From the NCBI GenBank assembly GCA_023252065.1, contig JAHEXO010000197.1, positions 1 to 5,343 of the forward strand: a stretch of DNA of 5,343 nucleotides, written 5' to 3'. A program made the translations under genes and the position numbers. The notes under the pieces are model-generated. The model searched no databases, had not been told where the DNA came from, and saw nothing but the letters and a program-made list of their open reading frames with translations. Source of the stretch: Nocardioides sp. GTDB taxonomy: Bacteria; Actinomycetota; Actinomycetes; Propionibacteriales; Nocardioidaceae. Positions 1 to 3,679 of the stretch are shown in pieces (the first letter of the stretch is position 1; each line of letters opens with the position of its first letter).

Positions 1-113
1 TGGCCGAGGTCGGCGATCTCCGCGCGCATGCCGTCGAGGTCGAGCACCTGGCCGATGGTTTTCATCGTCGCCCGGAGCTGCTTGATCTCCACGTCGAACT
101 CGATACCGGCCAC
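1..113 (-). CDS. prfB: Peptide chain release factor 2 (RF2), N-terminal part only
   Basis: RF2 recognises UGA and UAA stop codons on the ribosome and triggers release of the finished protein. Only the first 37 codons are present; the gene continues past the left edge. Read from a GTG at 113-111, the peptide begins VAGIEFDVEIKQL and continues through VLDLDGMRAEIADLG. This is the amphipathic helical start typical of actinobacterial RF2; the M. tuberculosis protein has a comparable 'VLDVEGLRSRIEKL' stretch. No in-frame TGA or CTT-TGA slip site is visible near codons 20-30, where the programmed frameshift lies in many other bacteria, so this copy seems to be read straight through. No Shine-Dalgarno sequence precedes the GTG, but a TANNNT -10 box sits 8 bases upstream, which fits a leaderless mRNA. 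The gene is divergent from the small plus-strand genes. The identification rests on a short fragment without catalytic motifs (the GGQ loop is far downstream), so it is likely rather than certain. Confidence 0.78.
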   Translation of the reverse strand, partial: MAGIEFDVEIKQLRATMKTIGQVLDLDGMRAEIADLG

Positions 114-121
114 GAGGAGCA

Positions 122-127
122 AGGTTA
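122..127 (-). promoter_or_regulatory. Candidate -10 box of prfB (leaderless)
   Basis: On the minus strand TAACCT matches the actinobacterial TANNNT -10 consensus. It ends 8 bases before the GTG of prfB, the usual distance from a -10 box to a transcription start. The first transcribed base would therefore be at or next to the start codon. No convincing -35 hexamer is seen 16-19 bases further upstream. Support comes from position and from the lack of any ribosome binding site. Confidence 0.45.
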
Positions 128-162
128 CGACACCCCTTGTGGCGGCCACTCATCGCCGATGT

Positions 163-215
163 CCGGGCCCGGGGCCCTCCGGCGGCACCTCCCGGCCGGG
201 CCTGGTCTAGGCCGG
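163..215. other. GC-rich dyads in the divergent prfB / small-gene intergenic region
   Basis: The 265 bases between prfB and the gene at 379 hold no credible gene. Two inverted repeats are visible. One is CCGGCC at 192-197 paired with GGCCGG at 210-215, with a 12-base loop. The other is a compact GGGCCC/GGGGCCC dyad at 165-177. Both lie upstream of the two divergent promoters and could be regulator sites or RNA hairpins. GC-rich dyads arise easily by chance at this base composition, so no function is assigned. Confidence 0.25.
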
Positions 216-316
216 TCGGTGTCAGGTGGGTCACGCGCCACAAGCTCCGCCCTCGCGCCCGGCTACTTGAGCCGATCCTGCGGATTTCTTTACCCGCCAC
301 ACCCCCTCGGCACCCC

Positions 317-322
317 TAGACT
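317..322 (+). promoter_or_regulatory. Candidate -10 box for the plus-strand small-gene unit
   Basis: TAGACT fits TANNNT and lies 57 bases before the ATG at 379, giving an mRNA start near 329 and a leader of about 50 bases. It overlaps competing short dyads (CCCC 313-316 with GGGG 323-326; GGGGG 323-327 with CCCCC 331-335). No clear -35 hexamer is found at 16-19 bases upstream, so this is a moderate candidate. Confidence 0.35.
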
Positions 323-363
323 GGGGGTCTCCCCCCTGTTGAGTTTGTCTCGGAGTACCCACC

Positions 364-370
364 AAGGAGG
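364..370 (+). promoter_or_regulatory. Strong ribosome binding site of the 69-residue gene
   Basis: AAGGAGG with 8 bases to the ATG at 379. It fixes that start over the GTG and ATG codons further upstream. The same bases can pair AGGA (365-368) with TCCT (374-377) across a GGGGG loop, which could mask the site. Confidence 0.7.
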
Positions 371-378
371 GGGTCCTG

Positions 379-588
379 ATGGGCGACGAGCACGCCAAGC
401 CTGGCAAGCACTCACGTGTGGTCCAGGTCTGCGGCGACGAGACCTATGAGCGCATCTGGGAGCTCGTTCGGCTCGGGGCGGTCGTGAGCGTGGAGTTCGT
501 GCCGGCGGGCGACCGCCGCATGTGCGCGACGACCACGATCATGGACGACAAGGGGATCACGGTCGACACGACCTTCGTCGAAGTCTGA
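379..588 (+). CDS. Small hypothetical protein, 69 residues
   Basis: I do not recognise a family. The protein starts with a polar, basic tail (MGDEHAKPGKHSR, residues 1-13). The rest looks like a small compact alpha/beta fold: a strand (RVVQVC), a helix (ETYERIWELVRLG, about residues 21-33), then alternating strand-like stretches (VVSVEFV, MCATTTIM, ITVDTTFVEV). There are two cysteines (18 and 49), no signal peptide and no membrane segment, so a cytoplasmic protein is likely. Coding status is supported by the near-perfect ribosome binding site at 364-370, G/C-rich third positions, balanced amino acid composition and a TGA stop. It is probably the first gene of a two-gene unit: the 119 bases to the next small gene contain no TA dinucleotide and so no TANNNT promoter. 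It could be an accessory or regulatory protein, but the sequence gives no evidence for a specific role. Confidence 0.75.
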   Translation: MGDEHAKPGKHSRVVQVCGDETYERIWELVRLGAVVSVEFVPAGDRRMCATTTIMDDKGITVDTTFVEV

Positions 589-648
589 GCTTCGGCGCAC
601 CTCGACCTGTCGCGTCCGTCGCTCGGACCCGCGGCTCGAGGAGACGAC

Positions 649-677
649 TCCCGATGCTGGCTGCACCGGCGTCGGGA
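649..677 (+). promoter_or_regulatory. 12-bp stem-loop in the leader of the 708 gene
   Basis: Bases 649-660 pair with 666-677 around a 5-base loop (CTGCA). Ten pairs are Watson-Crick and two are G-T wobbles. The hairpin ends 13 bases before the purine-rich ribosome binding site (691-700) and lies between two genes that appear to share one transcript. No T-run follows. It could be a weak terminator or attenuator, an mRNA-processing or stability element, or a protein-binding leader structure. The wobble pairs mean the DNA is not a perfect palindrome, which favours an RNA structure over a DNA operator. Confidence 0.5.
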
Positions 678-690
678 ACCAGACTCGGGC

Positions 691-700
691 GGAGAGGGAG
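691..700 (+). promoter_or_regulatory. Ribosome binding site of the first 42-residue gene
   Basis: GGAGAGGGAG with 7 bases to the ATG at 708. It selects this start, giving a 42-residue product, over the longer open frame that begins at 522 inside the upstream gene. Confidence 0.6.
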
Positions 701-707
701 CTTCCAC

Positions 708-836
708 ATGCCCAACGGAACGAAACAGCAGCCTGAGCAGGACCAGGCCGGCACCGCCAAGAAGGCGGGAAAGCACCTCGCGCCCCGGGGCGCGAAACGG
801 CGCCGCGCGCGGCCTGGCGCCCACCGCGCACGCTGA
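708..836 (+). CDS. Small basic protein, 42 residues, paralogue of the gene at 1038-1166
   Basis: No family recognised. The protein begins MPNGTKQQPEQDQAGTAKKA, a polar, probably disordered half, and ends with an arginine-rich half carrying the motif GKHLAPRGAKRRRARPGAHR. It has 12 Lys/Arg against 2 acidic residues and no membrane segment or signal peptide. The composition suggests nucleic acid or ribosome binding, but that is inference. Coding status is supported by a good ribosome binding site and above all by a gap-free paralogue of identical length on the opposite strand (22 of 42 identical by hand count). Several codons for shared residues differ only synonymously (CAC/CAT, GCG/GCC, CCT/CCG, GCA/GCT). 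It lies downstream of the 69-residue gene, probably on the same mRNA, with a stem-loop between them. A longer frame from 522 is rejected because it overlaps that gene and lacks the paralogue match. Confidence 0.7.
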   Translation: MPNGTKQQPEQDQAGTAKKAGKHLAPRGAKRRRARPGAHRAR

Positions 837-837
837 G

Positions 838-900
838 CACCTGCTGCCGGACCTCGCAGCTCGTCCGGCTCTACGCAGTCGTACTCACCCACCGCAGGTG
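838..900 (+). terminator. Nested hairpins after the 708 gene, possible terminator
   Basis: Just after the TGA of the first 42-residue gene, GCCGGAC (846-852) pairs perfectly with GTCCGGC (863-869) across a 10-base loop. A second pair, CACCTGC (838-844) with GCAGGTG (894-900), could enclose it. No T-run follows, so this would be a GC-hairpin-only terminator of the kind often proposed in actinomycetes. The rest of the 201-base convergent gap (837-1037) holds no credible gene. Confidence 0.35.
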
Positions 901-1007
901 AAGAAGAAGCGGTCGACGCCGGCGCTGTCTCTCCGGGATCCGGCACGCCCGTCGGAGTCGGCGTCCCGGTAGGTGAGTGCGGCCGGCCTCGAGGAGCTCG
1001 TCGGGCG

Positions 1008-1027
1008 CCTGGGCTGAGTGAGCCAGG
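1008..1027 (-). terminator. Hairpin after the minus-strand 42-residue gene, possible terminator
   Basis: CCTGG (1008-1012) pairs with CCAGG (1023-1027) and CT with AG inside, leaving one bulged G and a 5-base loop. It begins 10 bases past the stop codon of the minus-strand gene and faces the nested hairpins at 838-900 across the convergent gap. It has no U-tract, so confidence is low. Confidence 0.28.
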
Positions 1028-1037
1028 TCCCCGGGCG

Positions 1038-1166
1038 TCAGTGAGCGCGGTGCGCGCCCGGGCGTCGTGCGTGGCGCCGGGCGCCCCGACGCGCGAGATG
1101 CCGGCCCTGCCTCTTCGACGTCCTGGGTCGGACGGGGTGCGGCCGCTTGGTGGTTCCGCTGGGCAT
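1038..1166 (-). CDS. Small very basic protein, 42 residues, paralogue of the gene at 708-836
   Basis: No family recognised. The protein starts MPSGTTKRPHPVRPRTSKRQ and ends with an arginine-rich half, GRHLARRGARRHARRPGAHR followed by Ala-His. It has 14 Lys/Arg, 5 His and no acidic residue. It is the same length as the plus-strand paralogue and aligns with no gap; the shared core is G-(K/R)-H-L-A-x-R-G-A-(K/R)-R and the shared end is R-P-G-A-H-R-A. Its own ribosome binding site, GAGGGGGG at 1180-1173, lies 6 bases before the ATG. It is 77 bases downstream of the TadG-like gene on the same strand, and those 77 bases contain no TA dinucleotide. It may therefore be the last gene of the tad operon. 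A DNA-binding, RNA-binding or ribosome-associated role would fit the charge but is not shown. The alternative is a decayed inverted repeat, which the clean frames, starts and stops on both copies argue against. Confidence 0.68.
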   Translation of the reverse strand: MPSGTTKRPHPVRPRTSKRQGRHLARRGARRHARRPGAHRAH

Positions 1167-1180
1167 GAGGATCCCCCCTC
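1167..1180 (-). promoter_or_regulatory. Ribosome binding site of the minus-strand 42-residue gene, with a small dyad
   Basis: On the minus strand the sequence AAGAGGGGGGATCCTCATG contains a GAGG...CCTC dyad (1180-1177 with 1170-1167) enclosing the purine run just before the ATG. The ribosome binding site is clear; masking by the 4-bp stem is only a possibility. Confidence 0.5.
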
Positions 1181-1205
1181 TTGCCTCCCAGCCTCGTCGC
1201 AGGCG

Positions 1206-1238
1206 CGGCCTCGGGCCAGGGCCGGAAGACGGTTCTTC
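1206..1238 (-). terminator. Two small hairpins after the TadG-like gene
   Basis: GAAGA (1225-1229) pairs with TCTTC (1234-1238) around a 4-base loop, starting 5 bases past the stop codon of the TadG-like gene. CGGCC (1206-1210) pairs with GGCCG (1220-1224) next to it. They may be a partial terminator or processing point between the pilus genes and the 42-residue gene. Stems are only 5 bp and no U-tract follows. Confidence 0.28.
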
Positions 1239-1243
1239 GCGGG

Positions 1244-1693
1244 TCAGTCGATGCCGACCGTGGCCGCGCTGCGCGCGCCGATCGAGGCGTGGCCGGGTGA
1301 GCCCGGCACGTGGAGGGGCAGCCGGACCCGGGCGTGGACGGCCACGACCACGCGCTGGGTCGTCGGGTCCACCGAGACCTCGGTGGTGAGGCCCGGGTAG
1401 CGCGCGAAGGCACCGACCCGGTGCAGGTAGTCGAGGACGGCGGCCCGCGCCGTTGCCGGGTCGAGGTGCAGGTCGTGCCCCAGCCCCGCGCCGTACGCCT
1501 CCTCGCCGGAGGCGCCGGCGTCGGCCGCCGTGAGAGCGGCGCCGTCGGCGAGAGTGTCGAGGCCCTGGCGCTGGAGGTAGGCGGCCGAGGCGTCGGTGAC
1601 GACGGCCGCCATCATGAGCAGCACGACCGCGAGGCCGATGATCATCAGGCTCGCGGTGCCGGCTTGGCCCCTGGTGCCGTCATGGTCAGCCAC
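1244..1693 (-). CDS. TadG-like / Rv3654c-like pilus-associated membrane protein, 149 residues
   Basis: This looks like the TadE/TadG-related protein that closes actinobacterial tad loci (Rv3654c position). It probably sits in the cytoplasmic membrane with its C-terminal part outside and helps Flp pilus assembly. A short polar start (residues 1-12) is followed by one membrane helix (about 14-33: TASLMIIGLAVVLLMMAAVV). Then comes the family-typical segment DASAAYLQRQGLDTLADGAA (34-53), rich in Ala, with the 'aDaAALaAA'-type motif. The C-terminus (about 104-147) is strand-rich. The AG|TASLM site resembles a prepilin processing site, but position +5 is Met instead of Glu, so cleavage is doubtful. 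The GTG start is chosen because a strong AGGAGGT lies 5 bases upstream (1705-1699). It overlaps the end of the upstream gene by 8 bases. The last third resembles that of the upstream minor pilin (VxVHxRVxLPL in both). Confidence 0.8.
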   Translation of the reverse strand: MADHDGTRGQAGTASLMIIGLAVVLLMMAAVVTDASAAYLQRQGLDTLADGAALTAADAGASGEEAYGAGLGHDLHLDPATARAAVLDYLHRVGAFARYPGLTTEVSVDPTTQRVVVAVHARVRLPLHVPGSPGHASIGARSAATVGID

Positions 1694-2126
1694 CGCTGAC
1701 CTCCTGGTACTGCCCGATGGGCACCGTCTGCGTCGCGTCCAGCGCGAAGCTCGGCCGGTTGCCTCCCAGCGCGCTCGGCATCAGCGGCAGTGCGACGCGG
1801 GAGTGCACCGAGACCGTGATGGTCGAGGTGCCCTGGTGGCAGTCGGAGGGGTACGGCGTGCAGGTCACCCGCACCTCGGGCCGGGCGCCGTGCACCCCCT
1901 GGTCGTCGAGGGCCAGCCGCGCGGCCGCCCGGGCGCGGACCAGACCGGAGTTGTCGTCGGGCGCCAGCGCGTAGGCGCGCGCTGCCGCCCGGGCGGCGGC
2001 CGAGACCCCGAACGCTCCGCGCTGCACCTGGAACACCGACATCACGATCCACAGCACCGGCAGGACCAGCAGGATCCCCAACCAGACGAGCTCGACCAGC
2101 GCACTCCCGCGCTGGTCGCGCCTCAT
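1686..2126 (-). CDS. TadE/TadF-like minor pseudopilin, 146 residues
   Basis: A second TadE-family protein, in the place where a TadF-like subunit is expected. It is predicted to be cleaved by the prepilin peptidase and to join the Flp pilus as a minor component. The short leader MRRDQRG is followed by SALVELVWLGILLVLPVLWI: Gly7 is the cleavage point and Glu12 the canonical +5 glutamate. The membrane helix spans about residues 12-31. The segment VSAAARAAARAYALAP (41-56) is the Ala/Arg-rich helix typical of the family. The C-terminal part is strand-rich and carries two cysteines (89 and 96, CTPYPSDC) that could form a disulphide outside the cell. The ATG overlaps the upstream TGA as ATGA, and GAGGAG (2137-2132) lies 5 bases before it, so coupled translation is likely. 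It is the only one of the four pilin-like proteins here with a fully canonical G|SxxxE site. Confidence 0.85.
   Translation of the reverse strand: MRRDQRGSALVELVWLGILLVLPVLWIVMSVFQVQRGAFGVSAAARAAARAYALAPDDNSGLVRARAAARLALDDQGVHGARPEVRVTCTPYPSDCHQGTSTITVSVHSRVALPLMPSALGGNRPSFALDATQTVPIGQYQEVSGG
1699..1705 (-). promoter_or_regulatory. Strong ribosome binding site of the TadG-like gene
   Basis: AGGAGGT with 5 bases to the GTG at 1693, inside the end of the upstream gene. It settles the GTG start and suggests a higher translation rate than for its neighbours. Confidence 0.7.
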
Positions 2127-2515
2127 GGCAGCTCCTCGATCGCGTGGCCGGACACGTCGAGAGACACCGCGGGGCCACCGATCCCGAGCGCCGGCACGAC
2201 GACGTGGACCGTCACCACCACCGCCGGGGCGCCGTCGATGGTCGTCTCCCGTGCGGCGACGCCGCGGGCGTAGCGACCGGCGAGCGCGCCGCTGATCTGG
2301 GAGCGGGTGCGGGCGGCGCCGTCGGCCGGCCCGCGGTCGAGGGTCGCGGCGTACCGAGCGCCCTCGGAGGCGGCGGCAGTCAGTGTGTTGCGGACGAACA
2401 GGACCAGCGAGACCTGGAGGATCCCGAGGAAGACCGGGACCAGCACGACCAGCACCAGCACGAAGTCGACGACCGCCGACCCGCGCTGGTCCCGGCCGGG
2501 ACGCGGACCTGGCAC
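2123..2515 (-). CDS. tadE: TadE-like pseudopilin, 130 residues
   Basis: TadE-family minor pilin of the Flp/tad system, in the position of mycobacterial Rv3655c. A short basic leader ending RDQRG (residues 8-12) precedes SAVVDFVLVLVVLVPVFLGI and a membrane helix (about 17-40). The TadE signature AAASEGARYAA (47-57) follows, and then a strand-rich extracytoplasmic part. Processing after Gly12 would place Asp17 at +5, a conservative change from the usual Glu, so cleavage is plausible. It starts at a GTG three bases after the stop of the upstream Flp gene, with no good ribosome binding site visible, so it probably depends on translation of that gene. Its 3' end overlaps the next gene as ATGA. Confidence 0.87.
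   Translation of the reverse strand: MPGPRPGRDQRGSAVVDFVLVLVVLVPVFLGILQVSLVLFVRNTLTAAASEGARYAATLDRGPADGAARTRSQISGALAGRYARGVAARETTIDGAPAVVVTVHVVVPALGIGGPAVSLDVSGHAIEELP
2132..2137 (-). promoter_or_regulatory. Ribosome binding site of the second pseudopilin gene
   Basis: GAGGAG with 5 bases to the ATG at 2126, inside the last codons of tadE. Confidence 0.6.
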
Positions 2516-2518
2516 GGC

Positions 2519-2716
2519 TCAGCCGCGGACGCTGTTCAGGGCGGTGGTGAGCATCGAGCCCAGCTGGTCGCGGGCGATGCCCCACAGGGCACCGACGAGC
2601 CCGGCGGTCATCACGGTCACGAGCACCCACCCCGGCACGTCGCCGCGCTGGTCGCGGGGGCGTGGGGCGGTGAGCTCGGTCAGGATCCGTACGGCCAGGA
2701 GGGTGAGCGCGTTCAT
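2519..2716 (-). CDS. Short Flp-type pilin-like protein, 65 residues
   Basis: This is the likely major pilin or a pilin-like subunit, judged by size, topology and its place between tadC and tadE (the Rv3656c position). An N-terminal stretch (MNALTLLAVRILTELTAPRP) leads to RDQRG (21-25), and a single membrane helix spans about residues 30-48 (WVLVTVMTAGLVGALWGIA). Cleavage after Gly25 would leave a 40-residue mature protein, about right for Flp. The expected Glu-Tyr pair at +5/+6 is absent: the sequence after Gly25 is DVPGWVLV, with Trp at +5. It may therefore be processed poorly, differently or not at all. The ATG is preceded by GAGGAA (2726-2721) with a 4-base spacer, the clearest independent ribosome binding site of the upstream half of the operon. 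This suits a highly made subunit. The gap to tadC is 24 bases. Family membership is inferred, not certain. Confidence 0.75.
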   Translation of the reverse strand: MNALTLLAVRILTELTAPRPRDQRGDVPGWVLVTVMTAGLVGALWGIARDQLGSMLTTALNSVRG

Positions 2717-2720
2717 CGGG

Positions 2721-2726
2721 TTCCTC
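2721..2726 (-). promoter_or_regulatory. Ribosome binding site of the Flp-like gene
   Basis: GAGGAA with 4 bases to the ATG at 2716, in the 24-base gap after tadC. It is the only open intergenic ribosome binding site between tadA and tadE. Confidence 0.55.
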
Positions 2727-2740
2727 GTTTCTCGCAGGGC

Positions 2741-3679
2741 TCAGGGGGTGGTCAGCTGCAGCCCGATCACGCCGGGCCAGAAGGCGATCAGGACCGTGAC
2801 GGGGAGGATCAGGAAGACGACCGGCACCATCATGAAGATCTCCTTGCGCGCGGCGACCTCGATGAGCTCACGGCGACCGGCCTCGCGGACGTCGGCGGCC
2901 TGGGCGTGCAGCACGTCGGCGAGCGGCGTACCGCGCTCGACGGCGACCGCGACGCCTTGGGCGAACCTCGCCACCAGGGGCAGCCCGGTCACCTGGGCGA
3001 GCCGGTCGAAGGCCTCGCTCACCGGCTCGCCCGTGCGGACCGCGGCGAGCACTGCTGCCAGGTCGCGGGACAGCTCGCCGCCGCTGCGTCGTACGACGCG
3101 GTCGAGCGCCGCCACCGGGCTCTCGCCGGCCGCGACGGCCAGGGCGAGCAGCTCGGCGACTGTCGGGAACTCCGCCAGCATCCGGCGTTCGCGGGTGGTG
3201 ACCTGGGTCGAGAGGTAGGTGTCGCGGGCGAGCACCCCGGCGGCGAAGCCGGTGCCGCAGAGCAGCAGCGACGACACGACACCGCCGCCACCGGCGAGGG
3301 TGGTGAGCAGGCAGTAGGCCGCCACCACGGCGAACCCGACCACACCCCATTGCACCTGCTCGACCCGGAAGTCGTGGACGGAGCGCTGGAGGCCGGCCCG
3401 CTGGAGCCGGCGACGCACCGACGCCGCACCACCCAGGACGCGCTCGACGCCGTCAGCGGCCGCCTTCAGCACCGGGCCGAACACCCCGGCGGCCGCCGTC
3501 ACCGGCGACGAGCTCGAGACCTCAGGTGGTGCCGGCCGGCCCAGCCGTGGTACGTCGCGCAGGTAGGGCAGGACGCGCAGGCCCAGGGTCGGGCGGTGCA
3601 GCACGCGCAGCCGCGCGACCACCAGCGCGAGCCCCAGGCCGGCGACCGCGCCGAGGAGCGCACCCGGGGCCGCGGTCAC
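2741..3679 (-). CDS. tadC: TadC, inner-membrane platform protein of the Flp pilus (T2SSF family), 312 residues
   Basis: TadC is thought to pair with TadB as the polytopic platform that passes force from the TadA ATPase to the growing pilus. Membrane segments are visible at about residues 7-24, 111-129, 133-151 and 281-307. The T2SSF/GspF-like cytoplasmic domain lies between them (about 165-275). It contains EFPTVAELLALAVAAGESPV (170-189), the first characteristic helix pair, and a second helical repeat, GLPLVARFAQGVAVAVERG, ending near residue 250. The GTG at 3679 overlaps the TGA of tadB as GTGA. A much longer open frame runs upstream to 4354, but there it is Arg/Pro-rich and antisense-like over tadB, so the overlap start is preferred. 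No strong ribosome binding site is seen, so expression may rely on ribosomes finishing tadB. The nonsense codon in tadB could then reduce tadC translation. Confidence 0.9.
   Translation of the reverse strand: MTAAPGALLGAVAGLGLALVVARLRVLHRPTLGLRVLPYLRDVPRLGRPAPPEVSSSSPVTAAAGVFGPVLKAAADGVERVLGGAASVRRRLQRAGLQRSVHDFRVEQVQWGVVGFAVVAAYCLLTTLAGGGGVVSSLLLCGTGFAAGVLARDTYLSTQVTTRERRMLAEFPTVAELLALAVAAGESPVAALDRVVRRSGGELSRDLAAVLAAVRTGEPVSEAFDRLAQVTGLPLVARFAQGVAVAVERGTPLADVLHAQAADVREAGRRELIEVAARKEIFMMVPVVFLILPVTVLIAFWPGVIGLQLTTP

Noticed and set aside
1..113. Programmed frameshift site in prfB
   Set aside because: The frame is open through the first 37 codons and no CTT-TGA motif is present in the part seen.
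267..296. TTGAGC followed by TACCCG as a promoter for the 379 gene
   Set aside because: The -10 lacks the final T of TANNNT and the better TAGACT lies nearer the gene.
159..449. A 96-codon plus-strand frame covering the intergenic region
   Set aside because: Low-complexity translation with no ribosome binding site; it overlaps the better supported gene at 379 in another frame.
522..707. Long version of the first 42-residue protein, starting at 522
   Set aside because: It would overlap the 69-residue gene, and the paralogue similarity begins exactly at the ATG at 708, which has its own ribosome binding site.
412..840. Minus-strand frames of 126-142 codons opposite the small plus-strand genes
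   Set aside because: Antisense to two genes with good ribosome binding sites; composition is Arg/Ser/Pro-rich and no start signal is visible.
898..972. A 24-codon GTG frame in the convergent gap (VKKKRSTPAL...)
   Set aside because: No ribosome binding site, no resemblance to the 42-residue pair, and too short to support on composition alone.
871..1413. A 180-codon minus-strand frame
   Set aside because: It overlaps the end of the TadG-like gene and the 42-residue gene in another frame, has a biased composition, and is explained as a shadow of these genes.
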